From Gracilariopsis chorda (taxonomy: Eukaryota; Rhodophyta; Florideophyceae; Gracilariales; Gracilariaceae), in assembly GCA_003194525.1 (NCBI GenBank), contig NBIV01000249.1, positions 1 to 64,000 on the forward strand: a stretch of 64,000 nt of DNA. Direction: 5' to 3'. Each line of letters opens with the position of its first letter. Position 1 is the first letter of the stretch. The notes beneath the pieces are model-generated. The model did not search any database. It worked only from the letters and a program-made list of their open reading frames with translations, and was not told the origin of the DNA. Positions 32,508-42,000 of this stretch are shown in pieces. A program made the position numbers and the translations under genes.

Positions 32508-32745
32508 GCTCGCCCACGTGCGAGGTTGTTTTGTGCTCGACACAAATCCTTATCGACGCTTCCTCCACAGTGCCCACACCCGCACTCCCCCTACCCACTG
32601 CGCCCACACCGCCACTCCCCCTACCGACTGGGCCCCTGCTCCCCTGTTCCATCCAGCCCAGCGTCTTTGCCAGGCTGCAGTGGCATCAACTGATCGCCCG
32701 CGCGTCTTTAACCAGCCTACGTCTTACGATAGAAATGACGAATAA

Positions 32746-33831
32746 TCGACCCCACAACCAGACCGCATCGAGATCTCCCCTGAGCTTCCTCCTCTCCGTC
32801 CTCTTCACGCCCCTTCTCCGCGACCGACTGTGCCGCACTTATCCCACCATCCCTCCATTGTAACCGCCCCTCCAACGCTCCAAACAAGCCCGGCCACACA
32901 AGCCGCCAGTCAATCTCGTTCAGCCACACCACCCTTACAATCTCCAACTCCACCGTCCGCAACCACACACCCAACCCGACGAAATATCAATTCCAGCTTC
33001 GCCCTCAATAACTCTACGCGGACAGTAGCTCCTTCTGGTGGGCGGGGCCACCAGAAAGGCGGACGGAAGCCGAGAGTGGCAGAGGGCCTATGCAAGGTCC
33101 GAAGAAGGAATCCGGCGCAGTCTGGGGGGCGGGGCTCGGGATTCATAAGGCAGGAGGTCGACAGCCTGCTAGAGCTTTTAGATGAGCATTTACCTCTTGC
33201 AAAAGAGGAATGGGATCACCTCCTCCGCCTTCATGCTGAACGGTACCCTGAGTACAATCGTACAGTGCACACCTTGAAGCGCATGTTTGCGTCTCTTCAC
33301 CGCCGCAAGCTGCCTATAGGTGACCCTACGATTCCTCCAGATGTCGAAAAAGCAAAACTTATTCGCTACAGTATGACAGAACGTGCGGATATCGGGGAGG
33401 GCGAGGACTCAAAGGATGTTCTCTGTGCATTTGAATATGAAGATGAAGGACGTGAGACTACCCACTTCGACGAGGAGCTCACTGGCATGGACGGGATCAA
33501 ATCATCGGACGGCATACGCGAGAACACCCTTATCAACCTCCGTAGCCCTGCAACTGCTCGTCCCCTGGTTCGTAAGAGGGGTTCGAAGGAGACGCCGGGG
33601 AGCTCGACTGCTGAGCTGATTGAGCTTTACAAGCTCCAGATGATGCAGGATCAGGCAAGGAGAGATGAGGAGAAGGAGGCAAGAGCTTTGGAGCGTGAGG
33701 AGGGAAAGAAGTGGCGACAACAGCTGCGTGAAGACCGCCTGAGGAGAGAGGCTGAACGCGACGAAGATAGGAAGGAAAGGGCTTTGGAAAGGGCCCATGA
33801 GCGAGAATCGCGCGCGGAGGAGGGCAAGTGA
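32746..33831 (+). CDS. DUF6818-like putative DNA-binding protein
   Basis: The frame is open from 32,746 to TGA at 33,829-33,831 but has no ATG before the conserved domain. An ATG at 32,735 lies in another frame, so the start is in an unseen upstream exon or the N-terminus is frameshifted. After a Pro/Thr/Ser-rich region and a GGRGHQKGGRKPR basic patch comes a Myb/SANT-like module (about 33,130-33,380): EVDSLLELLDEHLP, EWDHLL, KRMFASLHRRKLPIGDPTIP. This I recognise as DUF6818, a domain frequent in oomycetes and algae and often linked to transposons. The C-terminal 80 residues are a Glu/Arg-rich coiled coil. It lies just beyond the interrupted pogo-like pseudogene and may be its accessory gene. 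Confidence 0.7.
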   Translation, partial: STPQPDRIEISPELPPLRPLHAPSPRPTVPHLSHHPSIVTAPPTLQTSPATQAASQSRSATPPLQSPTPPSATTHPTRRNINSSFALNNSTRTVAPSGGRGHQKGGRKPRVAEGLCKVRRRNPAQSGGRGSGFIRQEVDSLLELLDEHLPLAKEEWDHLLRLHAERYPEYNRTVHTLKRMFASLHRRKLPIGDPTIPPDVEKAKLIRYSMTERADIGEGEDSKDVLCAFEYEDEGRETTHFDEELTGMDGIKSSDGIRENTLINLRSPATARPLVRKRGSKETPGSSTAELIELYKLQMMQDQARRDEEKEARALEREEGKKWRQQLREDRLRREAERDEDRKERALERAHERESRAEEGK

Positions 33832-33897
33832 CATGAACGTTTCATGGATATGTTTATGATGTCGCTCGCAAAGAAATAGAAGGTTGAAGCAGTTGTT

Positions 33898-35601
33898 TTA
33901 TTGGTTCTGACTAAACAATAGATTATTGGCTTCTGGTCCCAAGTGAGGCATATAGGACGAGAGGAGTTGATTGATCGCCACCAGTCTTGTTCGGAGGTTG
34001 AAGAGTCGAACGACAGAAAGTAATACTAACTTGCGTTCAACCCTCTCCTCGTACGAAATGCAGTCTTTAAGGCGAGGAAAAATCCCTTGTAACGCACGCA
34101 TTCCCCATTCAGATGCCTGCCGCGCAGACGTCGCTTCTCGAAGACGTATGACATCCGCGGCATCTACAGCCGACGTCAAGTGATCCTGCGCCGATTTGAT
34201 AAGAAAAGGGTACTGTCCTTTGCAAAACGCAGAGTCAACAATAAACCTTCCGCCATATTCTTCATACGCCGCCTCCACTTTTGAATAGATTTTTCCCCAT
34301 TCATCGATGTTGGAGCCGTGCATTGAACCGGGGGCGTTCGTCGCACAGGCGATTGTGCATCCGTTTGGAGAGAAAACTGTAGGAGAATGACCATTGGGCA
34401 TGTGGAGTGGTGAGGTAACCAAAGGTCTGGGCTGGCAGAGGTCAGACCATTGCTGGCATAAATATCCCACGTGGCCAAGCTGGGTGCCGATGCAGGGGAT
34501 ATCAGGGGACTGTGAGAGTGCCAAGGCACTGTGGCCTCAAGTTTTATTATTTAGCTATTTCTATTTAATTTTTTCGGATAGTTTCCGGAGGTCAGAGCGC
34601 CTCGCCAGCTATATAGGTTGGCTCGAGTGCCACCGATCTCCGAAGAGTAAAGGCAAGCACCCTCAACGTCTTCTTCCTGCCATATACAGCCAGTAGGACT
34701 CCAAAAGCCTCCAAGCTATAGCTACCATTCTACCGACCTGTAGGGAATTGAGATAGCGCCCGCCCATTGCGCCTCGTTGCCAGTTGGTGCCCGCGTCACT
34801 AATAGACCCAGTGAACTGTCACCCCAGTGGTTGGCTCTCTGCCGCTAGTAATCCCTAGTAGACTACTACCCCAGTTGGCTAAAGGACGTAGTATTCTACT
34901 ACAAAAACGAATACGTTGCCCACGTATTGATATTCTTTCCATCCATTACTGAACATATTATGGATCATGCACTCTCCAGACTGTTCCAGGTATAGTTTCA
35001 ATCCACCAGCAACAGCCTACACATCAGCAAGTGTAGAATACTTGGAGGCGAACGATGCTTGAAAAGCTTGTATTTCCTCCCGTGACGGCATTCGTAAGAC
35101 TGCATTTTCGTCATTCGTAATAGCCTGCAGCAGCAGTGGCCTCCCGTATCGAAGAAAATGGAAGCAAACAGAAGATACTAAGCCGAACATCATGCATTAT
35201 ACCATACAAAACCCACGTGTCCTGGTCCACGTAAGAACTAGTTCTGGGCACTGCACCACTGTGAGCGACTGTAGTCGCCTGCTAGAGCGCTTCAGCCATG
35301 TGACCATGCCCTTGCCGGAGGAGGGAGTGTAGGTCTTGTATGTTGAAGCAAATTTGTTAAGTATGTAATGGAATGATTGGTGATCGAAGCCCGTAAGCGT
35401 GATGAGGGCTTGAGCGTTGGCAGAAAAAAATAGAGTCATGGATGGGGATGAATGCAACGCCTGCAAAGCAGGGCGAGGAAAACGGCGATCTTGGCCGCGG
35501 TGAGCGATAGCAGAGATGTTGGTGCGGAAGTAAGTGGTCTCAATGTAGGATGGGCGATTGATTCTTTCATCTAGGAGGGAGAGGAGCAGAGCGCGTAGCA
35601 T
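33898..35601 (-). pseudogene. PIF/Harbinger transposase, interrupted
   Basis: Minus strand. The N-terminal part (35,197-35,601) has the TGFDHQSFHYILNKF motif. The middle (about 34,909-35,200) has RYGRPLLLQ, the ADV-A--GGLK block and NGWKEYQYVG, with at least two stops. The C-terminal half (33,898-34,372) carries NAPGSMH (region of the first catalytic Asp, here Gly: GSMHGS against the usual HDS), FIVDSAF (second Asp) and the SEWGMRALQGIFPRL and RLFNLRTRLVAINQ blocks. A 526-bp insertion (34,378-34,903) splits it; removing it leaves the frame continuous across the join. Inactive because of the stops, the insertion and the Asp change. Confidence 0.85.
34373..34908. repeat. 526-bp TG...CA insertion with 5-bp duplication (solo LTR-like)
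   Basis: The insert occupies 34,378-34,903 and is flanked by AAAAC at 34,373-34,377 and 34,904-34,908. It starts TGTAGGAGAATGACC and ends GGTATTCTACTACA... read as TGTAG at the left and CTACA at the right, an 11-bp imperfect terminal inverted repeat. TG...CA ends and a 5-bp duplication are the signs of an LTR left by recombination of an LTR retrotransposon. A non-autonomous DNA element is the alternative. It is unrelated to the Ty3 LTRs in this window. Confidence 0.8.
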
Positions 35602-35947
35602 GGCAAACTCCCAGCATTTCAGAGGTGCTAAATGGTGAAGCTTGTATCGTTGTCAGCCTAAACGACTTCATGCAGCCTTTATGATGAGGACTGCCCTGCC
35701 CAGATTGCGTGCATTCTAATTTCTGCCCAAATGATGAATTTGAGAACACAAATTTCCTCCTACTAATACTTTTTATCCTTGCTGCCTTGTTCTTGTGTGT
35801 TGCACGAAGTGCCAATACGGAATGACCCAATGTCAACACGCACGATGTGACCGATGAATTTAAAGCCGCAATCGCAGAATGAAATACAGAATTTTTTTTT
35901 GCAATGCCACTCATCTCGTAAGACCTATACACAGCTTCGTCATGCAG
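35602..35947. other. no gene recognised
   Basis: About 350 bp between the Harbinger pseudogene and the Ty3 element. It presumably includes the 5' end of the Harbinger transposon. Confidence 0.4.
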
Positions 35948-35952
35948 AAGGT
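35948..35952. repeat. 5-bp target duplication of the Ty3 element, left
   Basis: AAGGT directly before the 5' LTR, repeated directly after the 3' LTR at 47,499-47,503. Confidence 0.93.
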
Positions 35953-36777
35953 TGAAGTGCAACGCCCTCAGGGAGGGATTCTGGGTACTTGAACGCTTTC
36001 CCGATATTATCGGTTGTGTAGTGTGTATATGAACTACGCCCCACTATGGTGGATATGGACACGTGGGACACGGTTTTGGGTCAATTGGCGGTTGGCCACA
36101 GTAGTGGATGTTACCCCGAAATGTGGAGTATTTTAGCTAATATTATTTATTATTTTCACACCCATTTCTGGGAAGCTAGTACTTAGTGCGACGGCGCACT
36201 GCCGTCGCACCAGTAAACCTTCCCCAACAAGGGACCCCAACCTGGGGAATTGGCTCTAGTTGTTGCCGCTTGCGCGCGTACTCTACTCCTCCTTAAAGGG
36301 AAACGCCGTAAACCACGGGACATCTAACCCCCTTGCACATCTAAAGGGACCCATCATTGGGAGTATAATTGTTCCAATTGCATTGGTGTTTCGCCCTGTA
36401 TAGGGATATTGTTACCGGCATCGCCGTATCCGTTCGTCGCTCTCGCGACTCACATCTTCCTCTCTTCCTCCTCTTCGCCCTTCCCTTTCTCCCTTTTTAG
36501 GGTAGCACCTCCCACTATCCGCGGCCCTCGTGTGCGCATCCGCTCACACACCCCCACTTACGTGGAAACATACCTCTACCGAGGACCACATCCCGCTCAC
36601 GCGGATACCGATTCTTCGCCTTCACCTCCCTGCGCGAGTCGCGACAGGTGTCCCTGGTCTTACAAACCGGCTTCGCCGTGACACCTCTGGGAGGGCTCTA
36701 CCCAACTGGGTTCACCTCGTGAGAGGAAGATCCCGAACGTCTTTCGGTGTTTTTCCCCTTTGGGGCATTGCACCACA
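35953..36777 (+). repeat. 5' LTR
   Basis: 825 bp, TGAAGTGCAACG...CACCACA. Contains a hairpin with 10-bp arms (36,186-36,210) and many shorter palindromes such as CCGATATTATCGG (36,001-36,013), CCCATCATTGGG (36,350-36,361) and CCCTGTATAGGG (36,394-36,405). GAGTATAATTG at about 36,361-36,371 is a possible promoter element. Confidence 0.95.
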
Positions 36778-36780
36778 AAG

Positions 36781-36798
36781 TGGTCTCCCGACCTAGAA
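36781..36798 (+). other. primer-binding site
   Basis: TGGTCTCCCGACCTAGAA begins three bases after the LTR and starts with the TGG that pairs with a tRNA CCA end. The same sequence is present in copy 1. I could not match it to a specific tRNA with confidence. Confidence 0.6.
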
Positions 36799-36882
36799 TC
36801 GGTTTTTGTTTTCCCTCTTACGAGGTTTGTTTTCATTCACCGGAAGTTCCGTGATCGTTTACCGTCGTAACGGTATTTTCTC

Positions 36883-39056
36883 ATGTCGAGAAATCCCTCC
36901 GACGTGGAGCCAGTGGTTACGCGTAGTCGCTCCCGCGACAACGCGGACACATCCGAAGTTCGGTTCGTACCCCGTATCCCTTTACGGACAAGTTCCAGCC
37001 GTGCTGGCGCCGCTTCATCGAAGAATGATACCCCGACAGGGAACCCCGGAACCTCCTTTTGCCCTCGTTATCACCCTCGCAGGGGAATGCAGCATCGACT
37101 CCGGCTGTTGCCGCAGTGCCCCAGGCACCCCGGCCTGCTCCCGCTGTCGCGGCTTCAAGCCCCAGTGGAACGAGCGATAACACCCCCCAGGGGACTTCCC
37201 TGGAATCCCAGGTCCGCGCTCTGTGGACCGCCCATGACACCCTTGTAGGGGAACTAAAATCCCTCCAAGAGGTGGTCTCGGCAACCCCCGTCAAGGAGGT
37301 CGCCGAGGAACTCCGTATTTTACGGTCTGACGTCAACTCCGTGTTGGAGAGTTTGGGACAACCCGCCGCCTTCATCGAAGGAGTTGAAGCCCGATTTGAT
37401 CGGATCGGTGCCCGCCTGGAGACGCTGGAGCAGTTCGTCCTCATGGACAAACCATCCCCGGGTGATCCGGTAAACGAGGCATCGCACAACGACCAGCTTG
37501 CTGGGAAGAAGAAACGCCGTCATCGACGGAAACACCACCGAAAATATTCGGACTCCGATTCTTCGACATCGTCGGACTCATCCCGAAACCATTCGGTTAG
37601 CTCGAGCTCCTCGGACTCCGACTCGGAGGACGAGAAGCGAGGCTACTCCTCCCGCTCGAAGCGGTCATCGGCCACTGAAGGTGTGGTCCGAACCCGCCAG
37701 AAGGGGAGAAGGAACCCCGGTCTCCGGGAATTGAAACCGACAAACCCGGATTACCGGAAGCTTTTATCATACCGGTACTACCGGCTCGAAGACTCGTCAC
37801 TTGGACGCACGCCCCGTGGTACGGGAAAGGTGCGAGAATGCATTAAGCGAATGCAGCTCTCGCTCCGCAACCAGTATTTTACTGGAGAGGACCCAGTCCT
37901 AGTACTGGATTTCCTATCCCGCTTTGTAGCGGAGGCCGATATCCTCGGTATGAATGAGGGACAAGCCTATTTGGCTTTACCGTATTTCTTACGGGGAGTG
38001 GCGGAGGACCAATACACCTCTGTCAGAGGATCTTCTCGCGCCTCCGAGGGAGGAGTTACTTGCTGGCCAGAGGCTGTGCAGTATCTTCTGCGCTCCTACG
38101 CCACCAACAACGCTATTCAGCAGGCTATCCTCGCTTTGCGAGATACACGCCAGCGTGCTGGAGAGACCGAGACCGATTACTCGGTGCGCCTTAACAAGGC
38201 TTTCCACAGATGTGGTAACCTATACCCCGCTGGGGAGCGCAGTACCATGTTCATTGATGGTCTTGACCTGGCAATCCGGAGTTTAGTTACCCGTTATCGG
38301 GAGGAAAAGCGGAGGATCACCTACCTCGAGCTGGTCCAACACGCCCGAGCGGAAGGGGATGCACTTCGTGCAAGAACTCCGAACAATCGGTCTAAATCCG
38401 CCAAGGCGTTGTTGCTGGAAAGCGAAGCTTCCTCTCTCCCGCTCACCGCGGATGGGAACCCTGGACAGGGATTTGATACCGTGCATTTAGTGCAGGGGGA
38501 TGTTGTGTCGATACCCACCAGTGATTTGCCGTCAACGACGGAGATGACCCGTGATACGGGAACGGAAGACCCCGTTTTGTACAGTGGTAACAGTCGGGTT
38601 CAACCCCAACGACTCCCGTTTTCAAAAGGTCAATCCCGTTATCAACGGCCTGGATGGACTGACACCCGCCCTGCGGTTCGCTTCTCCGATACTCGGAATA
38701 ATAATCCGCGTGTCGCGGTGTTGTCTCTCGTATGCCACCTGTGCTATACCCATGGCCATACCTCACCTCAGTGTATTTGTTCACTGAAGGATATGGCCAA
38801 GGTGGTGGCAAATTATGAGGCCCTCACTCCAGAGGAGAAACGTTCCGTCCCGACGGCTTCCTACCTCCGTGCTAAAACCGATTTTTCCCATGCCCTACCA
38901 CGGACCCCGCGTGCGCGGCAAGCTTCATACACCCCTATTCGGGAGATCACGCAACCATCCGTTGCAACCCCCGCTTATGCGGATAGAAACCCCCGTCAAT
39001 GGGATGAAGCACTCGTTGTCGAGGAAACCAACCCACCGCCGAAGGCGGGAAACTAA
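36883..39056 (+). pseudogene. gag of the complete Ty3 element, one-base frameshift
   Basis: ATG at 36,883; the frame breaks near 37,034, where this copy has four C bases and copy 1 has five. Downstream the frame runs open to TAA at 39,054-39,056. Features: an Arg/Ser-rich N-terminus, a predicted helical stretch (LESQVRALWTAHDTLVGELK), a Ser/Asp-rich block with basic KKKRRHRRKHHRK (about 37,505-37,545), the capsid-like helical region with LRNQYFTGEDPVLVLDFLSRF and YFLRGVAEDQY (about 37,855-38,020), and a CCHC zinc knuckle CHLCYTHGHTSPQC (about 38,737-38,778). It would package the element RNA. Without a compensating event this copy cannot make full-length Gag. Confidence 0.9.
39047..39053 (+). 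promoter_or_regulatory. -1 ribosomal frameshift site between gag and pol
   Basis: GGGAAAC sits in the gag frame as G-GGA-AAC and is followed at once by the gag stop TAA. Pol is in the -1 frame, is open back to 39,008 and has no ATG near its start. GGGAAAC is a known -1 slippery heptamer type. Short GC-rich stems follow (CTCCC-CTTT-GGGAG at 39,067-39,080 and GAGGCG-TCCT-CGCCTC near 39,113-39,128). Copy 1 has GGAAAAC here. Confidence 0.75.
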
Positions 39057-42000
39057 CTGAGGGAGTCTCCCCTTTGGGAGAGGCGTCCTCAAGAACGAGG
39101 CTGTTGGCGCCCGAGGCGTCCTCGCCTCGCTCCCCGGTGAAAGTCCTCTCGAGGAAAGACACCGCTGACGCGGACTCTGCGCACCTCGGTGTGTTGCGTC
39201 GCCCGTGGATACGGAGTAAAAATCCCCGGATTCCCGGTAGAGTCTTGGTCTTGGCCAAGCGCAATTATAAGGTCTATGCCGACCTTGGCCTTGACCTCCA
39301 GTTTATGGTGAGGTTTCTCACCGTCCTGGATACAGGTGCAGGCCCCAACTTTGTTGTGGAATCATTGTTACCCCCGCTTGTGCGGTCGCGTATCCGCTCT
39401 GACGCGGTCCCCGACATTTCGGATGCGAACAACAATCCGTTACAAACGGTGGGCACAGTGGACCTCGTCGTGAGACTTGGTATCTCTGTGGTGAAGTTGG
39501 ACTTCATCGTTTGCCGTTCATTGGCAGCACCAGTCGTACTGGGATGTGATTACTGCGACAGATTTGTCGACGCAATCAGGCCCCGCCTCAGGCGTGTAGA
39601 ACTTGACGACGGATCGTCGGTTCCGATTGTTCACCGCCCGCTAAAGCGGTCCTCTCGGAAACAAGTTCCGCTCCCTGCTGCGCAGGAACCACCGCCCGCG
39701 TCCCGCGAGTCCACCACGCTCCGCGTCGCTGCCTCGGTTTCTATACCGGCTGAGTCCCAAGTCTGGGTGCAGGTAAATTCCCGTCAACACGGTCTTCGGG
39801 TTATACAACCCCTCGCCTCGTTGTACGAGAAATCCCAGCTGGCGCTGGCTAATGGAATTGTCTCCATTTCCCCGGATGTTCCTTTCCGGATATTGGTTGC
39901 CAACCTTGGCAAACACCCCCAGTATCTGGTCAAACACCAAGCAATTGGGAGTGTAACCCCCCATCCTATGGGAATGCTGCCAACGAAGATGACAGCCGCC
40001 GATGTACTCGGAGTTACCACCTCTTCTGAGGAGTTCGCCCCGCCGTCCGAAGACGTCAAGTCTAAGGAGGGGGAGGAAACCGCTACTTCAGCGTCGAACA
40101 TACCGAGTAACTCGGAATTGCGAACCACACCTGTTCCACAGGACAATGCTCCATCGAGCAATGACCGGATTGATCCGGAAAAAGCACTTGAAGCGCTGGA
40201 CTTCAGCCACGTGCCAGAGTCGCACCGCGACAAACTCCGTACTATGTTACGGGAATTCACCACAATGTGGGATGGCTCGCTTGGCGAGATTGATGGAACG
40301 GAACACCGGATCGATTTAATCCCCGGTGCGCGACCGGTTGCACAACCCCCTTACAGGGCAGGTCCGAAAGCTCGGGAAGAGGAGCAGTCCCAGGTGGACA
40401 AGATGCTCCGCGCAGGTGTGATTGAGCCCGCTCAATCACCCTCGGCATCCCCAGTTGTACTGGCTTTAAAGGCCGACGGAACCTGGAGGTTCTGTGTCGA
40501 CTACCGCCGGCTCAATGCCGTGGCTGTCAGGGACACGTACCCCATCCCTCGTATGGACGAGTGCATTGACTCCCTTGGAGACGCCACCGTGTTCACGGCC
40601 CTTGATGCCAATTGGGGATATTGGCAAGTACCTGTCAGACAGGAGGATCGCGACAAAACCGCATTCACCTGCCATGCAGGAACGTACCGCTTCAAGCGGA
40701 TGCCATTTGGGTTAACCAACGCCCCCGCCACCTTTCAGCGTGCAGTAGATATTCTACCCAACCGCTTTAAGTGGCGGAGTTGTCTGGTCCACATTGATGA
40801 TATTATCATCTTCTCCAACTCGTTGGACGACCATCTCACTCACGTCCGAGACGTGCTGACCGTACTCCGCGATGCGGGAATTACCCTCAAGTTGAGGAAA
40901 TGCGAGTTTTTCACAGATACTGTGAAGTATCTGGGTCACATTATCCGTCCTGGACGGTTAGCGATCGAGAAAGCTCGAGTCAAATCCCTCGTTGAGGCGA
41001 AAGAACCCCGTACTCAAACGGAACTGCGCTCCTTTCTGGGGCTGGTCAACGTCTATCGACGGTTTCTCCCGAACTTTTCGGATACTGCAGCGCCCCTGAA
41101 CGCGTTGTGGCGAAAGGGGAACCCCCCAAAACTGAGAACATTTACGCCCGAGCAATCGGAAGCTTTTAACTCCTTAAAGGAGGCTGTCACATCAGCACCA
41201 ATCCTACATCTCCCAAAACTTGGGTTGCCATACTCCGTAGATACGGACTCGAGCGACTACCAAGTCGGGTGTGCTCTTTTTCAAACCACCCCCGAGGGGG
41301 AACGACATCCAATTGGTTATTGGTCACGTTCGCTCAATGTTCATGAGCGGAACTACTCCGTATCGGAGAAAGAGTGCCTCGCCGTCGTATGGGCGATGAC
41401 CACTCTGCGCCCCTACCTTATGGGAATTCACTTCACCGTGTACGCGGATCATTCCTCATTGAGGTGGTTGATGAATATCTCCGACCCGTCGGGACGCCTC
41501 ATGCGCTGGAGACTCCGCCTCGCGGAATATGACTTTCAAGTCATTTATAAAAAGGGCGCGCAGAACACCCAGGCCGACGCTTTATCGCGGTTACCCACAA
41601 GTGGGGAAGCACTCCCAACGGAGGATGATGAATTCCGATGCTTCATGGCTATAGACCCGGATGATCCGGAATATGCCGTCGAGGCTAGGCCAGAAACCTG
41701 GGACGAGGATGCTGATTTTGACGAACTACTCGCATCGCGAGATAAATCTGAGAACCCGTTACCGGGAAACTTTGTACCGGTATCACCGGAAGAAATGATC
41801 CGAGAACAATTCGGCGACCCATTCTGTACGAGAATTCGTGCCCGTATCAACGGTGGTGAAGATCTCCCTTTCGGGGTAAACGACAAAGGCTACCTCGTAA
41901 GAAAGGTCGAAGCCCGCCCACAGATTGTGGTACCACATTCCCTGCAATCGCGGGTGTTACATCTATCACACTACGCCCCCATTGGAGGTCACCCAGGTGG

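Noticed and set aside
35567-35962. 131-codon minus-strand frame overlapping the Ty3 LTR edge
   Set aside because: It begins inside the LTR and crosses the target duplication; composition is not protein-like.
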